A stretch of DNA of 64,000 bases from positions 2,542,001 through 2,606,000 of the forward strand of contig NZ_CP044972.1 of NCBI RefSeq assembly GCF_010104355.1, given 5' to 3'. Source of the DNA: Hydrogenophaga sp. PBL-H3. GTDB lineage: Bacteria; Pseudomonadota; Gammaproteobacteria; Burkholderiales; Burkholderiaceae_C. The first letter of the stretch is position 1, and the number at the start of each line of letters is the position of its first letter. Of this stretch, positions 1-10,079 are shown one piece after another. Below the pieces are notes generated by a model. It saw only the letters and a program-made list of their open reading frames with translations. It was not told the origin of the DNA and searched no databases. Position numbers and translations under genes: made by a program.

Positions 1-1
1 C

Positions 2-421
2 ATCGATGTGCCGCGCCTGCTGGCCAACATGCGCCGCATCGCGCCGCAATGGCTGCTGGGCTGCGTGCTGCGGCCGTGCTTCTTCGAGCCCACCTTCCAC
101 AAGCACCACGGGCAGTTGTGCGCCGGCCTGCAGATCCATGTGGAAGACCCGACCCATTACGACCACGCCGCCTTCAAACCCTGGCGGCTGCAAGCGCTGG
201 CGTTTCGCGCATTGCGCCTGCAGGCACCCGACTACCCCCTGTGGCGCGACTTCGCCTACGAGTACGAACACGACCGCCTGGCGATCGACCTCATCAACGG
301 TGGGCCGATGCTGCGGGAGTGGGTGGACGATGTGTCGGCCTCGCCGGACGTGCTGGATGCTGCCGCGGCAGCCGACGAGGGGGCTTGGGCTTTAGGACGC
401 GCGCCCTTCCTGCTGTACTGA
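2..421 (+). CDS. C-terminal part of a NamZ-like exo-beta-N-acetylmuramidase (DUF1343), cut by the window edge
   Basis: The reading frame enters from the left edge and ends with TGA at 419-421, leaving about 139 residues. The piece contains FFEPTFHKHHG and CAGLQIHVED, which resemble the conserved C-terminal part of the DUF1343/NamZ family (an F-x-P-x-F...K stretch, then C-x-G-x-Q-I-H-V). NamZ enzymes release terminal N-acetylmuramic acid from peptidoglycan fragments during wall recycling. The catalytic N-terminal domain is outside the window, so activity cannot be judged. The gene converges with the GNAT gene, with a gap of only 7 bases and no visible terminator. The family call rests on a short C-terminal match. 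Confidence 0.7.
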   Translation: MDVPRLLANMRRIAPQWLLGCVLRPCFFEPTFHKHHGQLCAGLQIHVEDPTHYDHAAFKPWRLQALAFRALRLQAPDYPLWRDFAYEYEHDRLAIDLINGGPMLREWVDDVSASPDVLDAAAAADEGAWALGRAPFLLY

Positions 422-428
422 AACGGCT

Positions 429-917
429 TCAGTCCAGCCACTTCTGATAGAACCGGGCCGTGCCCATGGCCGGGTCCAGCTGGTAACCAGCGAAGCCGAT
501 GCGCTCGTACAGCCGGACGGCGCCCTGGTTGCCCGACAGGACTTCCAGCGTCATCTTCACCGCGCCGCGATCGCGCGCGATCAACTCTGCGAAGGCCAGC
601 ATCTGCTCGGCAATCCCGCGCCCGCGGTGGCTGGCCAACACGGCCACATCGTGCACGTTCACCAGCGGCTTGCAGGCAAAGGTGGAGAAGCCTTCGATGC
701 AGTTCACCAGTCCCACCGGCTGCGTACCGTCAAACGCCAGCACGCTGTAGGCCTGTGGCCGCGCCGAGAGTTCGCGCACCAGGTGCTGTTTGGCAAAGTC
801 CGACAGCCCTTCGCCGCCACCCGCCGGATCGCTGGCATACGCATCGAGCAAGGCCACCAGCGCGGCCGCGTGAATGGGGTCGGCGTAGTCCGCGCGCAAG
901 ATGGAAGCGGCACTCAC
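429..917 (-). CDS. GNAT-family N-acetyltransferase
   Basis: A 162-residue single-domain GNAT protein. The acetyl-CoA P-loop is visible as RGRGIAEQM (about residues 98-106). It is followed by the typical beta5-alpha4 segment [19 protein letters not shown], in which the N-x-x-A-x-x-L-Y-x-x-x-G-F pattern marks the fold. The family transfers an acetyl group from acetyl-CoA to an amine; the substrate cannot be read from the sequence. Its ATG overlaps the glmM stop codon by 4 bases (ATGA), so it is probably translationally coupled to glmM as the last gene of the rlmE-ftsH-folP-glmM unit. That does not imply a shared pathway. Confidence 0.85.
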   Translation of the reverse strand: MSAASILRADYADPIHAAALVALLDAYASDPAGGGEGLSDFAKQHLVRELSARPQAYSVLAFDGTQPVGLVNCIEGFSTFACKPLVNVHDVAVLASHRGRGIAEQMLAFAELIARDRGAVKMTLEVLSGNQGAVRLYERIGFAGYQLDPAMGTARFYQKWLD

Positions 918-2257
918 GCGGGCACCTGCGCCCGCACGGCGGCCACCAGGCGCTCGGCGCAGGCCTGCGCCTTCTGTGCGTCGCGCGCCTCCACCATCAC
1001 GCGCAGCAGCGGCTCGGTGCCGCTGGCGCGGATGAGCACACGACCGGTCTCGCCCAGATCGGCTTCCACCGCACTCGTCTGCTGCGCCAGGAAGGTGTTG
1101 GTCTTCCAGTCCTGGCCGGGTTGCAGGCGCACGTTGATCAGGGTCTGCGGAAACAGCGTCACGTCGGCCAGTTGCTGCGCCATGGTCTTGCCGCTGTCCA
1201 CGCAGGCGTGCAGCACCTGCAAGGCCGACACCAGGCCGTCACCAGTGGTGTGCCGGTCAAGCACCAGCAGATGGCCCGAGCCCTCGCCGCCCAGGATCCA
1301 GCCGTGTTTTTCGAGTTCTTCGAGCACATAGCGGTCACCCACCTTGGCGCGCACGAACTTCACGCCGCGCGCCTTCAGCGCCACTTCCACCGCCATGTTG
1401 GTCATGAGCGTGCCCACCACGCCGGGCACGTCGTGGTCGCGAGCCAGACGATCGGCCACGATCAGGTACAGCAACTCGTCGCCGTTGTACAGACGCCCGT
1501 CCGAGTCCACCATCTGCAGGCGATCGGCGTCACCATCGAGCGCGATGCCAAAGTGTGCGCCATGTGCCTTCACCGCATCCACCATGGCTTGCGGATGCGT
1601 GGCGCCCACGCCGTGGTTGATGTTCAGGCCGTCCGGAGCACAGCCAATCTTGATGACCTCGGCACCCAGCTCATGGAACACGGCGGGCGCGATCTGGTAG
1701 GCCGCGCCGTTGGCGCCGTCCACCACGATCTTCAGGCCCTTGAGCGAGAGGTTGTGCGAGCAGGTGCTTTTGCAGAATTCGATGTAACGGCCCGCCGCGT
1801 CGTCCAGCCGGCGCGACTTGCCCAGTTCGGCCGAGGCGGCCCACACCGGCGGCTCGTCGAGCGCCGCCTCCACCGCGTGCTCCCAGTCGTCCGGCAGCTT
1901 GGTGCCCAGGGCGCTGAAGAACTTGATGCCGTTGTCGGCAAACGGATTGTGGCTGGCGGAGATCACCACGCCCAGGTTGGCGCGCTGGGCCCGTGTGAGG
2001 TAGGCCACGGCCGGCGTGGGCACGGGGCCAAGCAGCACCACGTCCACACCCGCCGAGTTGAAACCCGACTCAAGCGCGGCCTCCAGCATGTAGCCGGAGA
2101 TGCGCGTGTCCTTGCCGATCAGCACGGTAGGATGAGGCTCGGTGCGGCGCAACACGCGACCCACGGCATGGGCCAGGCGCAAAACGAAGTCGGGGGTGAT
2201 GGGGGCCTGGCCGACCGTGCCGCGGATGCCGTCGGTGCCGAAGTATTTGCGGGGCAT
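914..2257 (-). CDS. glmM: Phosphoglucosamine mutase GlmM
   Basis: A 447-residue cytosolic enzyme converting glucosamine-6-phosphate to glucosamine-1-phosphate, on the route to UDP-GlcNAc for peptidoglycan and LPS. The start is set by [13 protein letters not shown], the standard GlmM N-terminus; the frame stays open further upstream but that part does not look like GlmM. Visible motifs are ISASHNP with the phosphorylated serine (S102), the Mg-binding loop DGDADR near residue 240, and the phosphate-binding RASGTEP near the C-terminus. Length matches the family. It follows folP by 67 bases, the same order as in Escherichia coli (rlmE-ftsH-folP-glmM). Confidence 0.97.
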   Translation of the reverse strand: MPRKYFGTDGIRGTVGQAPITPDFVLRLAHAVGRVLRRTEPHPTVLIGKDTRISGYMLEAALESGFNSAGVDVVLLGPVPTPAVAYLTRAQRANLGVVISASHNPFADNGIKFFSALGTKLPDDWEHAVEAALDEPPVWAASAELGKSRRLDDAAGRYIEFCKSTCSHNLSLKGLKIVVDGANGAAYQIAPAVFHELGAEVIKIGCAPDGLNINHGVGATHPQAMVDAVKAHGAHFGIALDGDADRLQMVDSDGRLYNGDELLYLIVADRLARDHDVPGVVGTLMTNMAVEVALKARGVKFVRAKVGDRYVLEELEKHGWILGGEGSGHLLVLDRHTTGDGLVSALQVLHACVDSGKTMAQQLADVTLFPQTLINVRLQPGQDWKTNTFLAQQTSAVEADLGETGRVLIRASGTEPLLRVMVEARDAQKAQACAERLVAAVRAQVPA

Positions 2258-2324
2258 GTGCTTGTCCTTGTCCTGTGTCTTGTTGTATCGAAGCTGGGCC
2301 ATTATCGGGGCCTGAGCACCCCGC

Positions 2325-3155
2325 TCACCCGGGCTGGATGGCTTGCCAGATCTTGAGAGCGTCCACCGTCTCGCGCACGTCGTGCACACGCACCACGCGA
2401 GCACCGCGCTCCACCGAAAGCAAGGCCGCAGCCACGCTGGCGGCCACGCGATCGACGGGCAGTTCGTGCCCGGTCACGGCGCCCAGCGACGACTTGCGCG
2501 ACCAGCCCGCCAGCATGGGCCAGCCCAGAGCCATCAGCTCGCTCTGGCGCGCCAGAAGGCTGAAGTTCTGCGCCACGTTCTTGCCAAACCCGACACCTGC
2601 GTCGAGCACGATGCGCTCGTGCGCCACGCCATGCGCCATGAGCGCGTCCGCCCGCTCGCGCAGGAAAGCAGCCACCGACGGCAGCACGTCGCCATCCATG
2701 GGAGCCACCTGCATGGTCTGTGGATCGCGGTGCATGTGCATGAGACACACACCACAGCGTGGATGCGCAGCCACCACTTCGAGCGCAGCACCGCGCCGCA
2801 ACGCCCAGATGTCGTTGACGATGTCGGCACCGGCGTCCAGCACGGACTGCATCACCTCGGGCTTGTAGGTGTCCACCGACACCGGCACGCCCAGCGTCAC
2901 AGCCTCGCGCACCACCGGCACCACACGGGCCAGCTCTTCGTCCAGCGGCACGGCCGGACTGCCAGGGCGGGTCGACTCACCGCCGATGTCGAGCATGTGC
3001 GCCCCGTCCCGGATGAGCTGTTCGCAATGCCTGAGCGCGGCTGACGTACCCGCATGCTGACCGCCGTCGGAAAAGGAATCGGGCGTCACGTTGACGATGC
3101 CCATGACATGCGGCGTGGAAAGATCGATATTGAAACGGGTGGTCTGCCAATGCAT
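2325..3155 (-). CDS. folP: Dihydropteroate synthase FolP
   Basis: A 276-residue cytosolic enzyme of folate synthesis that joins p-aminobenzoate to 6-hydroxymethyl-dihydropterin diphosphate. Signature segments are [14 protein letters not shown] near residue 20, [10 protein letters not shown] near residue 55 and VSVDTYKP near residue 90. The ATG at 3155 puts these motifs at the usual distance from the N-terminus, although no strong ribosome-binding site is visible. It lies between ftsH and glmM in the conserved gene order. A UUCG hairpin separates it from ftsH, so it may be expressed partly by readthrough. Confidence 0.97.
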   Translation of the reverse strand: MHWQTTRFNIDLSTPHVMGIVNVTPDSFSDGGQHAGTSAALRHCEQLIRDGAHMLDIGGESTRPGSPAVPLDEELARVVPVVREAVTLGVPVSVDTYKPEVMQSVLDAGADIVNDIWALRRGAALEVVAAHPRCGVCLMHMHRDPQTMQVAPMDGDVLPSVAAFLRERADALMAHGVAHERIVLDAGVGFGKNVAQNFSLLARQSELMALGWPMLAGWSRKSSLGAVTGHELPVDRVAASVAAALLSVERGARVVRVHDVRETVDALKIWQAIQPG

Positions 3156-3193
3156 GGAAAGACTTTGGAGAGGGTTTGGAAACGGAAACGACA

Positions 3194-3211
3194 ACGGGGC
3201 CGAAGCCCCGT
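3194..3211 (-). terminator. UUCG-loop hairpin after ftsH
   Basis: On the minus strand the sequence reads ACGGGGC-TTCG-GCCCCGT: a perfect 7-bp GC-rich stem closed by an ultrastable UUCG tetraloop, 27 bases after the ftsH stop. The tail (TGTCGTTTCC) is only moderately T-rich. It may therefore be a leaky terminator or an mRNA-stabilising hairpin that sets the ratio of ftsH to folP-glmM transcript. Confidence 0.6.
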
Positions 3212-3237
3212 GTGTCTGATTGAAAAATCCAGGCCGA

Positions 3238-5154
3238 TCAGGCAGCCGTGGGCGCCGGGTCGGTCGCCACGGCGGGCGATCCACCGCTACCACCACCACC
3301 CACCGAGGGGTTGCGCGGCGTCCAGTCCTTCGGGGGACGGGGTGGTTTGCCCGCCATGATGTCGTCGATCTGATCGGCGTCGATGGTTTCCCACTCCAGC
3401 AGGGCCTTGGCCATGGCGTGCATCTTGTCGCTGTTTTCCTCGATGAGGTCGCGCGCCAGCTTGTATTGGGCGTCGATGATGCGGCGCACTTCGGCGTCGA
3501 CCTTCTGCATCGTCTGCTCGCTCATGTTGGTGGTTTTCGTCACCGAGCGACCCAGAAACACTTCACCCTCGTTCTCGGCATAAACCATCGGGCCCAAGGC
3601 ATCGGTCATGCCGTAACGCATCACCATGTCGCGGGCGATGGTCGTGGCTCGCTCGAAGTCGTTCGATGCGCCGGTGGTCATCTGGTTCATGAACACCTCC
3701 TCGGCGATGCGGCCACCGAACAGCATGCTGATCTGGTTCAGCATGTAGTCCTTGTCGTAGCTGTAGCGGTCCTGTGCCGGAAGGCTCATGGTCACACCCA
3801 GCGCACGGCCGCGCGGAATGATGGTGACCTTGTGCACCGGATCGCACTTGGGCAGCAGTTTGCCGATGAGTGCATGGCCGGACTCGTGGTACGCCGTGTT
3901 GCGGCGCTCTTCCTCGGGCATCACCATGCTCTTGCGCTCGGGACCCATGAAGATCTTGTCCTTGGCCTTCTCGAAGTCCTGCATCTCCACCACGCGGGCG
4001 TTGCGACGCGCGGCCATCAGGGCGGCCTCGTTGCACAGGTTGGCCAGGTCGGCGCCGCTCATGCCGGGCGTGCCACGCGCAATCACGCTCGGGTTCACGT
4101 CGGTGCCCAGGGGCACCTTGCGCATGTGCACGTTCAGGATCTGCTCGCGGCCACGGATGTCGGGCAGCGTCACATACACCTGACGATCGAACCGGCCCGG
4201 GCGCAGCAGCGCGGCGTCCAGGATGTCGGGGCGGTTGGTGGCAGCGACCACGATCACGCCCAGGTTGGTTTCGAAGCCGTCCATCTCGACCAGCATCTGG
4301 TTCAGGGTCTGCTCGCGCTCATCGTTGCCGCCGCCCAGACCCGCACCGCGCTGGCGGCCGACCGCGTCAATCTCGTCAATGAAGATGATGCAGGGCGCGT
4401 TCTTCTTGGCGTTTTCGAACATGTCGCGCACGCGGGCCGCGCCCACGCCGACAAACATTTCCACGAAGTCGGAACCCGAGATGCTGAAGAACGGCACCTT
4501 GGCTTCACCCGCGATGCCCTTGGCCAGCAAGGTCTTGCCGGTGCCGGGAGGGCCAACGAGCAGCAAGCCGCGTGGAATGCGCCCGCCAAGTTTCTGGAAT
4601 TTGGCGGGGTCTTTCAGGAAGTCCACGACCTCCTTCACCTCTTCTTTGGCCTCGTCGCAACCGGCCACATCGGCGAAAGTCACGGTGTTGTTGTTCTCAT
4701 CGAGCATGCGGGCTTTGCTCTTGCCGAAGCTGAACGCACCGCCCTTGCCGCCGCCCTGCATCTGTCGCATGAAGTAGATCCACACGCCGATCAGCAGCAG
4801 CATGGGGCCCCAGCTGACCAGCAGGGTCATCAGGAGTGAACCCTCTTCGCGGGGACGCACGTCGAACTTGACGTCGTTGTTGATGAGATCACCGACCAGA
4901 CCGCGGTCGAGGTAGGTTGCCGTGGTGCGCACGCGACGATCGTCTTGTGTGACGGCGACGATCTCGGTGCCGCCCTGGCCTTCCTGGATGGTGGCGCTCT
5001 TGATGCGTCGGGCCTTGACCTCGTCGAGGAACTCGGAGTACCCCATGTAGCCCGATCCAGCCGCAGAGCGTGTGTCGAACTGCTTGAAGACGGTGAAAAG
5101 CACCATGGCGATGACCATCCACACGGCGATTTTCGAAAACCACTGATTGTTCAA
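3238..5154 (-). CDS. ftsH: ATP-dependent zinc metalloprotease FtsH
   Basis: A 638-residue membrane-anchored AAA+ protease that degrades misfolded membrane proteins and short-lived regulators. Two membrane segments are visible (about residues 8-24 and 108-128) around a periplasmic loop. The ATPase domain follows, with Walker A GPPGTGKT (201-208), Walker B IIFIDEID (257-264) and a conserved second region of homology. The zinc site is HESGH at 423-427. Length and domain order are normal. The C-terminus ends in a Gly/Pro-rich tail typical of beta-proteobacterial FtsH. It sits between rlmE and folP and has a candidate heat-shock promoter just upstream. Confidence 0.98.
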   Translation of the reverse strand: MNNQWFSKIAVWMVIAMVLFTVFKQFDTRSAAGSGYMGYSEFLDEVKARRIKSATIQEGQGGTEIVAVTQDDRRVRTTATYLDRGLVGDLINNDVKFDVRPREEGSLLMTLLVSWGPMLLLIGVWIYFMRQMQGGGKGGAFSFGKSKARMLDENNNTVTFADVAGCDEAKEEVKEVVDFLKDPAKFQKLGGRIPRGLLLVGPPGTGKTLLAKGIAGEAKVPFFSISGSDFVEMFVGVGAARVRDMFENAKKNAPCIIFIDEIDAVGRQRGAGLGGGNDEREQTLNQMLVEMDGFETNLGVIVVAATNRPDILDAALLRPGRFDRQVYVTLPDIRGREQILNVHMRKVPLGTDVNPSVIARGTPGMSGADLANLCNEAALMAARRNARVVEMQDFEKAKDKIFMGPERKSMVMPEEERRNTAYHESGHALIGKLLPKCDPVHKVTIIPRGRALGVTMSLPAQDRYSYDKDYMLNQISMLFGGRIAEEVFMNQMTTGASNDFERATTIARDMVMRYGMTDALGPMVYAENEGEVFLGRSVTKTTNMSEQTMQKVDAEVRRIIDAQYKLARDLIEENSDKMHAMAKALLEWETIDADQIDDIMAGKPPRPPKDWTPRNPSVGGGGSGGSPAVATDPAPTAA

Positions 5155-5190
5155 GTGCAGCTCCTGGAGTCGGTATTGGCGGTTATGCGC

Positions 5191-5218
5191 ATGTGGGAGT
5201 CATTCTAGGACTTTCAAG
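5191..5218 (-). promoter_or_regulatory. Candidate sigma-32 (heat-shock) promoter for ftsH
   Basis: On the minus strand CTTGAAA (5218-5212) is followed after 14 bases by CCCACAT (5197-5191). This fits the sigma-32 consensus CTTGAAA-N11-16-CCCATNT with one mismatch in the -10 element. It lies about 37 bases upstream of the ftsH ATG, and ftsH is a classic heat-shock gene. This is a visual match only. Confidence 0.6.
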
Positions 5219-5299
5219 CGCGCGTGCCTCATGCGGGTGACGAGGCTGTGTCAATGGAAGGGTTGGCTTTTGCCTATGGAGGGCAACGAAGCGCCGTAC

Positions 5300-5983
5300 T
5301 CAGCCCCGTACCGTGGATTTCAGACCCATGCCGACCAGAAAGGTTTCAGACGATTTGTCTCTCGACGCCTTGGGTTTGACGGCCTTGACGGTGCGAAATG
5401 TCTGGCGGAACAGCGCCACCATGGGGTCGTAGGCGCCGCCGTGGAACAGCTTGACCACCAGCGCACCATCCGCCTTGAGGTGTTTGATTGAAAAATCCAC
5501 CGCCAGCTCCACCAGGTCGGTGATGCGCGCGGCGTCGGTCATGCCGATGCCCGACAGGTTGGGCGCCATGTCGGAGATCACCACATCGACCTGGTGCACG
5601 CCCCGGTCGGTCAGGGCGGTCTCCAGCTCTTCCAGCACGGCGGCCTCGCGGAAGTCGCCCAGGATGAAATGCACACCTTCGACGTCTTCCATGGGCAGCA
5701 TGTCCAGCGCGATGATGGTGCCGTGCAGTTCCCCCACCGCCGCACCCTGCGGGCTGAGCCGGCGGCGCGCGTACTGGCTCCAGGCGCCGGGCGCCGAGCC
5801 GAGGTCGACCACGCAGTCGCCAGGACGGATCAAGCCCAGGGTTTCGTCGAGTTCCTTGAGTTTGTAGGCGGCGCGCGCACGGTAGCCGTCTTTTTTGGCC
5901 AGGCGAACGTACGGGTCGTTCACATGCTGGTTGAGCCAGGCCTTGTTGACCTTTTTGCTCTGGGTTTTGACTTTCATGCCCAT
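5300..5983 (-). CDS. rlmE: 23S rRNA (uridine-2'-O-)-methyltransferase RlmE (FtsJ/RrmJ)
   Basis: A 227-residue SAM-dependent enzyme that methylates the 2'-O of U2552 in 23S rRNA, a late step of 50S assembly. The SAM site DLGSAPGAWSQ is clear. The K-D-K-E catalytic set is recognisable: K in AAYKLKE, D in ISDMAPN, K in VVKLFHG and E in ETFLVG. The first ATG (MGMKVKTQ) is used here; the second, at 5977, is equally plausible. It is the first gene of the minus-strand unit and diverges from yhbY across about 38 bases, as in Escherichia coli. Confidence 0.95.
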   Translation of the reverse strand: MGMKVKTQSKKVNKAWLNQHVNDPYVRLAKKDGYRARAAYKLKELDETLGLIRPGDCVVDLGSAPGAWSQYARRRLSPQGAAVGELHGTIIALDMLPMEDVEGVHFILGDFREAAVLEELETALTDRGVHQVDVVISDMAPNLSGIGMTDAARITDLVELAVDFSIKHLKADGALVVKLFHGGAYDPMVALFRQTFRTVKAVKPKASRDKSSETFLVGMGLKSTVRG

Positions 5984-6021
5984 GAGGGTTGCCTAAGGTC
6001 TGTGTAAACGATAATTGTCCC

Positions 6022-6498
6022 ATGCCCCAGATCACACTCACGCCCGCCCAGCGCAAAGTTCACCGCGCCGAAGCCCACCACCTCGACCCCGTTGTCCACA
6101 TCGGCAACGACGGTTTGAGCCCTGCCGTCAAAAAAGAAATCGGGGCGGCGCTCAAGGCGCACGGCCTGATCAAGGTCCGCGTGCTCAGCGACGACCGCGT
6201 CGCCCGTGAGGCCATGCTGCACACCCTGGCCGACGAGCTCGATGCAGCGCCCATCCAGCACATTGGCAAATTGCTGGTGCTTTGGCGCCCCGTGGCCGAG
6301 AAGGTGAAAGTGGTCGACGAAGACCGCATGCCCGGACCGCGCGACGTCAAGGTTCTGAAATTCAGCAAACGCGGCGGCCAGCGCCCCGAAGTGAAGGTGG
6401 TGCGCGTGCTGGGCAACCAGCGCCTGACCACCGGCGGGCAGATCAAGCGCGCCAAGGTCATGAAGAAGAGCGTGAAGAAGAGCGCTCAATCGCAGTAA
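6022..6498 (+). CDS. yhbY: YhbY-family CRM-domain RNA-binding protein
   Basis: A 158-residue protein. The first 90 residues form the CRM/YhbY domain: LTPAQRKVHRAEAH at the start and the GxxG-like loop IGNDGLS, which contacts RNA. YhbY associates with pre-50S particles in Escherichia coli, and its divergence from rlmE fits a ribosome-assembly role. The C-terminal 60 residues are a basic extension rich in Lys/Arg (GGQIKRAKVMKKSVKKS) that the 97-residue E. coli protein lacks; it probably adds nucleic-acid affinity. The ATG at 6022 is chosen because the domain begins right after it. Confidence 0.92.
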   Translation: MPQITLTPAQRKVHRAEAHHLDPVVHIGNDGLSPAVKKEIGAALKAHGLIKVRVLSDDRVAREAMLHTLADELDAAPIQHIGKLLVLWRPVAEKVKVVDEDRMPGPRDVKVLKFSKRGGQRPEVKVVRVLGNQRLTTGGQIKRAKVMKKSVKKSAQSQ

Positions 6499-6569
6499 TT
6501 GCCCTCCCCCTACGTTCGTTCAGGGCCCTCTGGCTTGAACTTCACCCACAGCGCCACATCTCAGAACGC

Positions 6570-8651
6570 ATGAACGACCGTACTGCTCCCTTTGCCCAGA
6601 ACCCACTGCTCAACTTCGACGACCTGCCTCTGTTCGACGCCATCACGCCAGCGCTGGTGGGCCCGGCGATTGACGAGCTGATGCAGGCGTCCAGCGTTGC
6701 GCTGGAAGCCGTGACGGCCAGCGACTTCCCCGCCGACTGGAAGCGCATGTCGCAAACCCTGGACGTGCCGACCGAGCGCCTGTCGCGCGCCTGGGGTGCC
6801 GTGAGCCACCTCAACGGCGTGGCCGACACGCCGGAGTTGCGCGCCGCCTACAACGAGGCGCTGCCCAAGGTCACCGAGTTCTGGACCCGCCTGGGTGCCG
6901 ACGAGCGGCTGTACGCCAAGTACAAGGCCATGGATCCGGCCAGCCTGAACGCCGAGCAGGCCCGCGCCCACCACAACGCCATGCGCGGCTTCGTGCTCGG
7001 TGGCGCCGATCTGCAGGGCGAGGCCAAGGCCCGCTTTGCCTGGCTGCAGGAGCGCCAGGCAGAACTGGGCCAAAAGTTCAGCGAAAACGCCCTCGATGCC
7101 ACCGATGCGTTTGCGCTGTATGTGACGACGGATGAACTCGCCGGCGTGCCCGACGATGTTGTGCAGTCCACCGCTGCCGCTGCACAGGCAGAGGGCAAGA
7201 CGGGCCACAAGCTGACCCTGAAGATGCCGTGTTACTTGCCAGTGATGCAGTTCGCACACAGCAGCCCGCTGCGCGAACGGCTCTACCGTGCCTACGCTAC
7301 CCGAGCCAGCGACCAGGCCGAGGGCGACGCGGTGAAGTTCGACAACGCCGCGATCATGGGTGAGCTGCTGGCCTTGCGCTTTGAGGAGGCGCAGTTGCTG
7401 GGTTACCGGCACTACGCCGATGTGTCCCTGGTGCCCAAGATGGCCGAGTCGCCTGAGCAGGTGGTTGCCTTCCTGCGCGACTTGGCCTCCAAGGCCCGCC
7501 CGCATGCTGAAAAAGACCTGGCCGACCTGCGCGCCTTTGCCGCCAGCGAACTCGGTCTGACAGACCCACAGGCCTGGGACTGGCCCTACATCGGCGAAAA
7601 GCTCAAGGAGGCCCGGTACGCCTTCAGCGAGCAGGAAGTCAAGCCCTACTTCACGGCGCCCAAAGTGCTCGCCGGGCTGTTCCAGATCGTCGAGACCTTG
7701 TTTGAAGTGGCCATCCGCCGGGATCAGGCGCCGGTGTGGAACGCCGGCGTGGCGTTCTACCGCATTGAGCGCACCGGGCCCCAGGGCGCCGAGCTCGTGG
7801 GCCAGTTCTATCTCGATCCGGCGGCACGCACCGGCAAGCGCGGCGGCGCCTGGATGGACGACGTGCGCGCGCGATGGCTGCGCCCCGACACCTCCGAATT
7901 GCAAACTCCGGTGGCGCACCTGGTGTGCAATTTCGCCGAGGGTGTGAACAGCAAGCCCGCCTTGCTGACACACGACGATGTCATCACCCTCTTCCACGAG
8001 TTCGGCCATGGCCTGCACCACATGCTGACCCAGGTGAACGAGCGAGACGTGTCAGGCATCAGCGGTGTGGAATGGGACGCGGTCGAGCTGCCCAGCCAGT
8101 TCATGGAAAACTTCTGCTGGGAGTGGGACGTGCTCAAGCACATGACCGCCCATGTGGACACCGGCGAGCCGCTGCCGCGCGCCCTGTTCGACAAAATGCT
8201 GGCCGCCAAGAACTACCAGAGCGGTCTGCAGACCTTGCGCCAAGTGGAGTTTTCGCTGTTTGACATGCTGCTGCACAGCCTGACCCAGCCTGCCACCAGC
8301 GGCGAGGCCATCCTGGCGTTGCAACAGCAGGTGCGCGACGAGGTGGCGGTGTTGCAGCCCCCGGCCTACAGCCGCTCGCCGCACACCTTCAGCCACATCT
8401 TTGCTGGCGGCTACTCGGCCGGTTATTACAGCTACAAATGGGCCGAGGTGCTGTCCGCCGACGCCTACGCCGCATTCGAAGAAGCCGCACAGCAAAACGG
8501 CCGCAGCACGCTGGACGTGGCCACCGGCCGCCGCTATCGTGAAGCAATCCTGGAAGCGGGCGGCAGCCGCCCGGCCATGGAGTCGTTCAAGGCCTTCAGG
8601 GGCCGCGAACCCAGCATCGAGGCGCTGTTGCGCCACCAGGGCATGACTTGA
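6570..8651 (+). CDS. prlC: M3-family oligopeptidase A (PrlC)
   Basis: A 693-residue cytosolic zinc metallopeptidase that cleaves oligopeptides, including released signal peptides. The thermolysin-like zinc motif HEFGH lies at 476-480, followed by GLHHML. The third zinc ligand is expected in the segment containing EWDAVELPSQ, about 25 residues downstream. Length agrees with oligopeptidase A (about 680). The ATG at 6570 begins MNDRTAPFAQNPLL, typical of PrlC; the frame is open further upstream but overlaps yhbY there. It is 71 bases after yhbY and may be read from the same or its own promoter. Confidence 0.95.
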   Translation: MNDRTAPFAQNPLLNFDDLPLFDAITPALVGPAIDELMQASSVALEAVTASDFPADWKRMSQTLDVPTERLSRAWGAVSHLNGVADTPELRAAYNEALPKVTEFWTRLGADERLYAKYKAMDPASLNAEQARAHHNAMRGFVLGGADLQGEAKARFAWLQERQAELGQKFSENALDATDAFALYVTTDELAGVPDDVVQSTAAAAQAEGKTGHKLTLKMPCYLPVMQFAHSSPLRERLYRAYATRASDQAEGDAVKFDNAAIMGELLALRFEEAQLLGYRHYADVSLVPKMAESPEQVVAFLRDLASKARPHAEKDLADLRAFAASELGLTDPQAWDWPYIGEKLKEARYAFSEQEVKPYFTAPKVLAGLFQIVETLFEVAIRRDQAPVWNAGVAFYRIERTGPQGAELVGQFYLDPAARTGKRGGAWMDDVRARWLRPDTSELQTPVAHLVCNFAEGVNSKPALLTHDDVITLFHEFGHGLHHMLTQVNERDVSGISGVEWDAVELPSQFMENFCWEWDVLKHMTAHVDTGEPLPRALFDKMLAAKNYQSGLQTLRQVEFSLFDMLLHSLTQPATSGEAILALQQQVRDEVAVLQPPAYSRSPHTFSHIFAGGYSAGYYSYKWAEVLSADAYAAFEEAAQQNGRSTLDVATGRRYREAILEAGGSRPAMESFKAFRGREPSIEALLRHQGMT

Positions 8652-8682
8652 TTTGTTTTGCTGATTGCCGATAGGAGTCGAC

Positions 8683-9351
8683 ATGAACACCCACGTATCC
8701 ACTTTCACGCCCGCAACTGCCTCTCGTCTGTGCTGTGCCGCCCTGAGCCTGGTGGTGGGCATGGTGTCCGTGTCAGCCTTTGCGCAAGGCGTGTACCGGA
8801 TTGTCGGCCCCGATGGTCGTGTGAGCTACTCTGACCAACCACCGCCGGCCACCAATGCGCGCCCGGTGGCTGGAGCAGCCGGCTCCGCCAGCAGCGCCAA
8901 CGCGCAATTGCCGTTCGAGCTGCGTCAGGTCAGCACCCGATACCCGGTGACGATCTACACCAGCAACGAATGTGCTCCGTGCAACAGCGGGCGCAACCTG
9001 CTCAATGCCCGCGGCATTCCATACACCGAGAAAACGATCGGGACCAATGAGGATGCGGAAGCGCTCAAGCGGCTCAGCGGCCAGGCCGCCCTGCCCTTCC
9101 TGACGATTGGAAGCCAGCAAATCAAAGGCTATTCGGACAGCGAGTGGACCCAGTACCTTGATGCCGCCGGCTATCCCAAGCAGTCGGCCCTGCCCGCCGC
9201 CTACAGCCGCGCAGCCGCCACACCGTTGGTGGCAGTGCAGGCGCCGACCGCAGCAGCCAGGCAAAGCGCAGCTCAGTCGCAACCGGCCGAGGCACCTGCG
9301 ACACCGTCGGTGACGCCCCCCGTCACCAATCCCGCCGGCATCCGCTTCTGA
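8683..9351 (+). CDS. Exported DUF4124 plus glutaredoxin-like protein
   Basis: A 222-residue protein with an N-terminal signal peptide ending near AFAQG. A short DUF4124 segment follows (YRIVGPDGRVSYSDQPPP, about residues 35-52). Next comes a glutaredoxin-like domain (about 88-165) whose active site is the two-cysteine motif CAPC, with the cis-proline segment LPFLTIG further on. The tail is Ala/Pro/Gln-rich and low-complexity. An AGGAG ribosome-binding site at 8673-8677 fixes the start. It is probably a periplasmic thiol-disulfide protein of unknown partner. It converges with rpiA, with 18 bases between stops. Confidence 0.85.
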   Translation: MNTHVSTFTPATASRLCCAALSLVVGMVSVSAFAQGVYRIVGPDGRVSYSDQPPPATNARPVAGAAGSASSANAQLPFELRQVSTRYPVTIYTSNECAPCNSGRNLLNARGIPYTEKTIGTNEDAEALKRLSGQAALPFLTIGSQQIKGYSDSEWTQYLDAAGYPKQSALPAAYSRAAATPLVAVQAPTAAARQSAAQSQPAEAPATPSVTPPVTNPAGIRF

Positions 9352-9361
9352 TCGGGTGCTG

Positions 9362-9385
9362 GACGCTGATCAAAACGTCAGCGTC
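9362..9385. repeat. 8-bp inverted repeat between convergent genes
   Basis: GACGCTGA (9362-9369) and TCAGCGTC (9378-9385) form a perfect 8-bp stem with an 8-base loop that spans the rpiA stop codon. No T-tract follows on either strand, so it is at best a weak or Rho-assisted bidirectional terminator for the glutaredoxin-like gene and rpiA. Confidence 0.4.
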
Positions 9386-10041
9386 TTCACGCCGTCCGAC
9401 GTGCCCAGCAGGCACACGCTGGCCTTCTGGTGGGCAAAGACACCCACGGTGACCACGCCCGGCCACTGGTTGACCTCGCTCTCGAACGCCAGCGGATCGG
9501 TGATCCGAAGACCGGTCACATCCAGGATGTGCTGCCCGTTGTCGGTGACCAGCGGGACACCGTCCTTCAGGCGCACGCTGGCGTGTCCGCCCATGGCAGC
9601 AAACTGCCGCACCAAGCGCGAGGTGGCCATCGGGATCACCTCCACCGGCAACGGAAAAGCGCCCAGCGCCGTCACAAGTTTCGATTCGTCGGCGATGCAG
9701 ACAAAGCGACGCGACTGCGCCGCCACAATCTTTTCGCGTGTGAGAGCAGCACCTCCACCCTTGACCATGTGCCCGCCGGCGTCGATTTCGTCGGCACCAT
9801 CGATGTAGACAGAGAGCTCGCCCACCGCATTGGCCTCAAACACCGGAATGCCCAAGGCGTTCAAGCGGGCGGTGGAAGCCTCCGAGCTGGAGACGGCGCC
9901 GGCGATCTGGTCCTTCATGCTGGCCAGCGCTTCAATGAACTTGTTGACCGTGGAGCCGGTGCCCACGCCAACGATCTCTCCGGGGGTCACGTATTGCAGG
10001 GCAGCCAGGCCGACCAGCGCTTTGAGTTCGTCTTGGGTCAT
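9370..10041 (-). CDS. rpiA: Ribose-5-phosphate isomerase A
   Basis: A 223-residue enzyme interconverting ribose-5-phosphate and ribulose-5-phosphate in the pentose phosphate pathway. The family landmarks are present: [15 protein letters not shown] (phosphate binding), [14 protein letters not shown] and [14 protein letters not shown], which carry the catalytic Asp/Lys/Glu. The start MTQDELKAL at 10041 matches RpiA N-termini; an in-frame ATG at 10062 would add seven residues (MFHRLSQ). It diverges from pyrD, with only about 38 bases between starts. Confidence 0.95.
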   Translation of the reverse strand: MTQDELKALVGLAALQYVTPGEIVGVGTGSTVNKFIEALASMKDQIAGAVSSSEASTARLNALGIPVFEANAVGELSVYIDGADEIDAGGHMVKGGGAALTREKIVAAQSRRFVCIADESKLVTALGAFPLPVEVIPMATSRLVRQFAAMGGHASVRLKDGVPLVTDNGQHILDVTGLRITDPLAFESEVNQWPGVVTVGVFAHQKASVCLLGTSDGVKTLTF

Positions 10042-10079
10042 TTGAGACAATCGGTGAAACAACAGCCTTGGATTATCCG

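Noticed and set aside
755-2356. Long open frame on the plus strand opposite glmM (533 codons)
   Set aside because: It is antisense to a clear glmM, is His/Arg/Gln-rich without domain landmarks, and is a common artefact of GC-rich codon bias.
3220-4839. Long open frame on the plus strand opposite ftsH
   Set aside because: Antisense to an unmistakable ftsH; composition is that of a mirrored frame with no recognisable motif.
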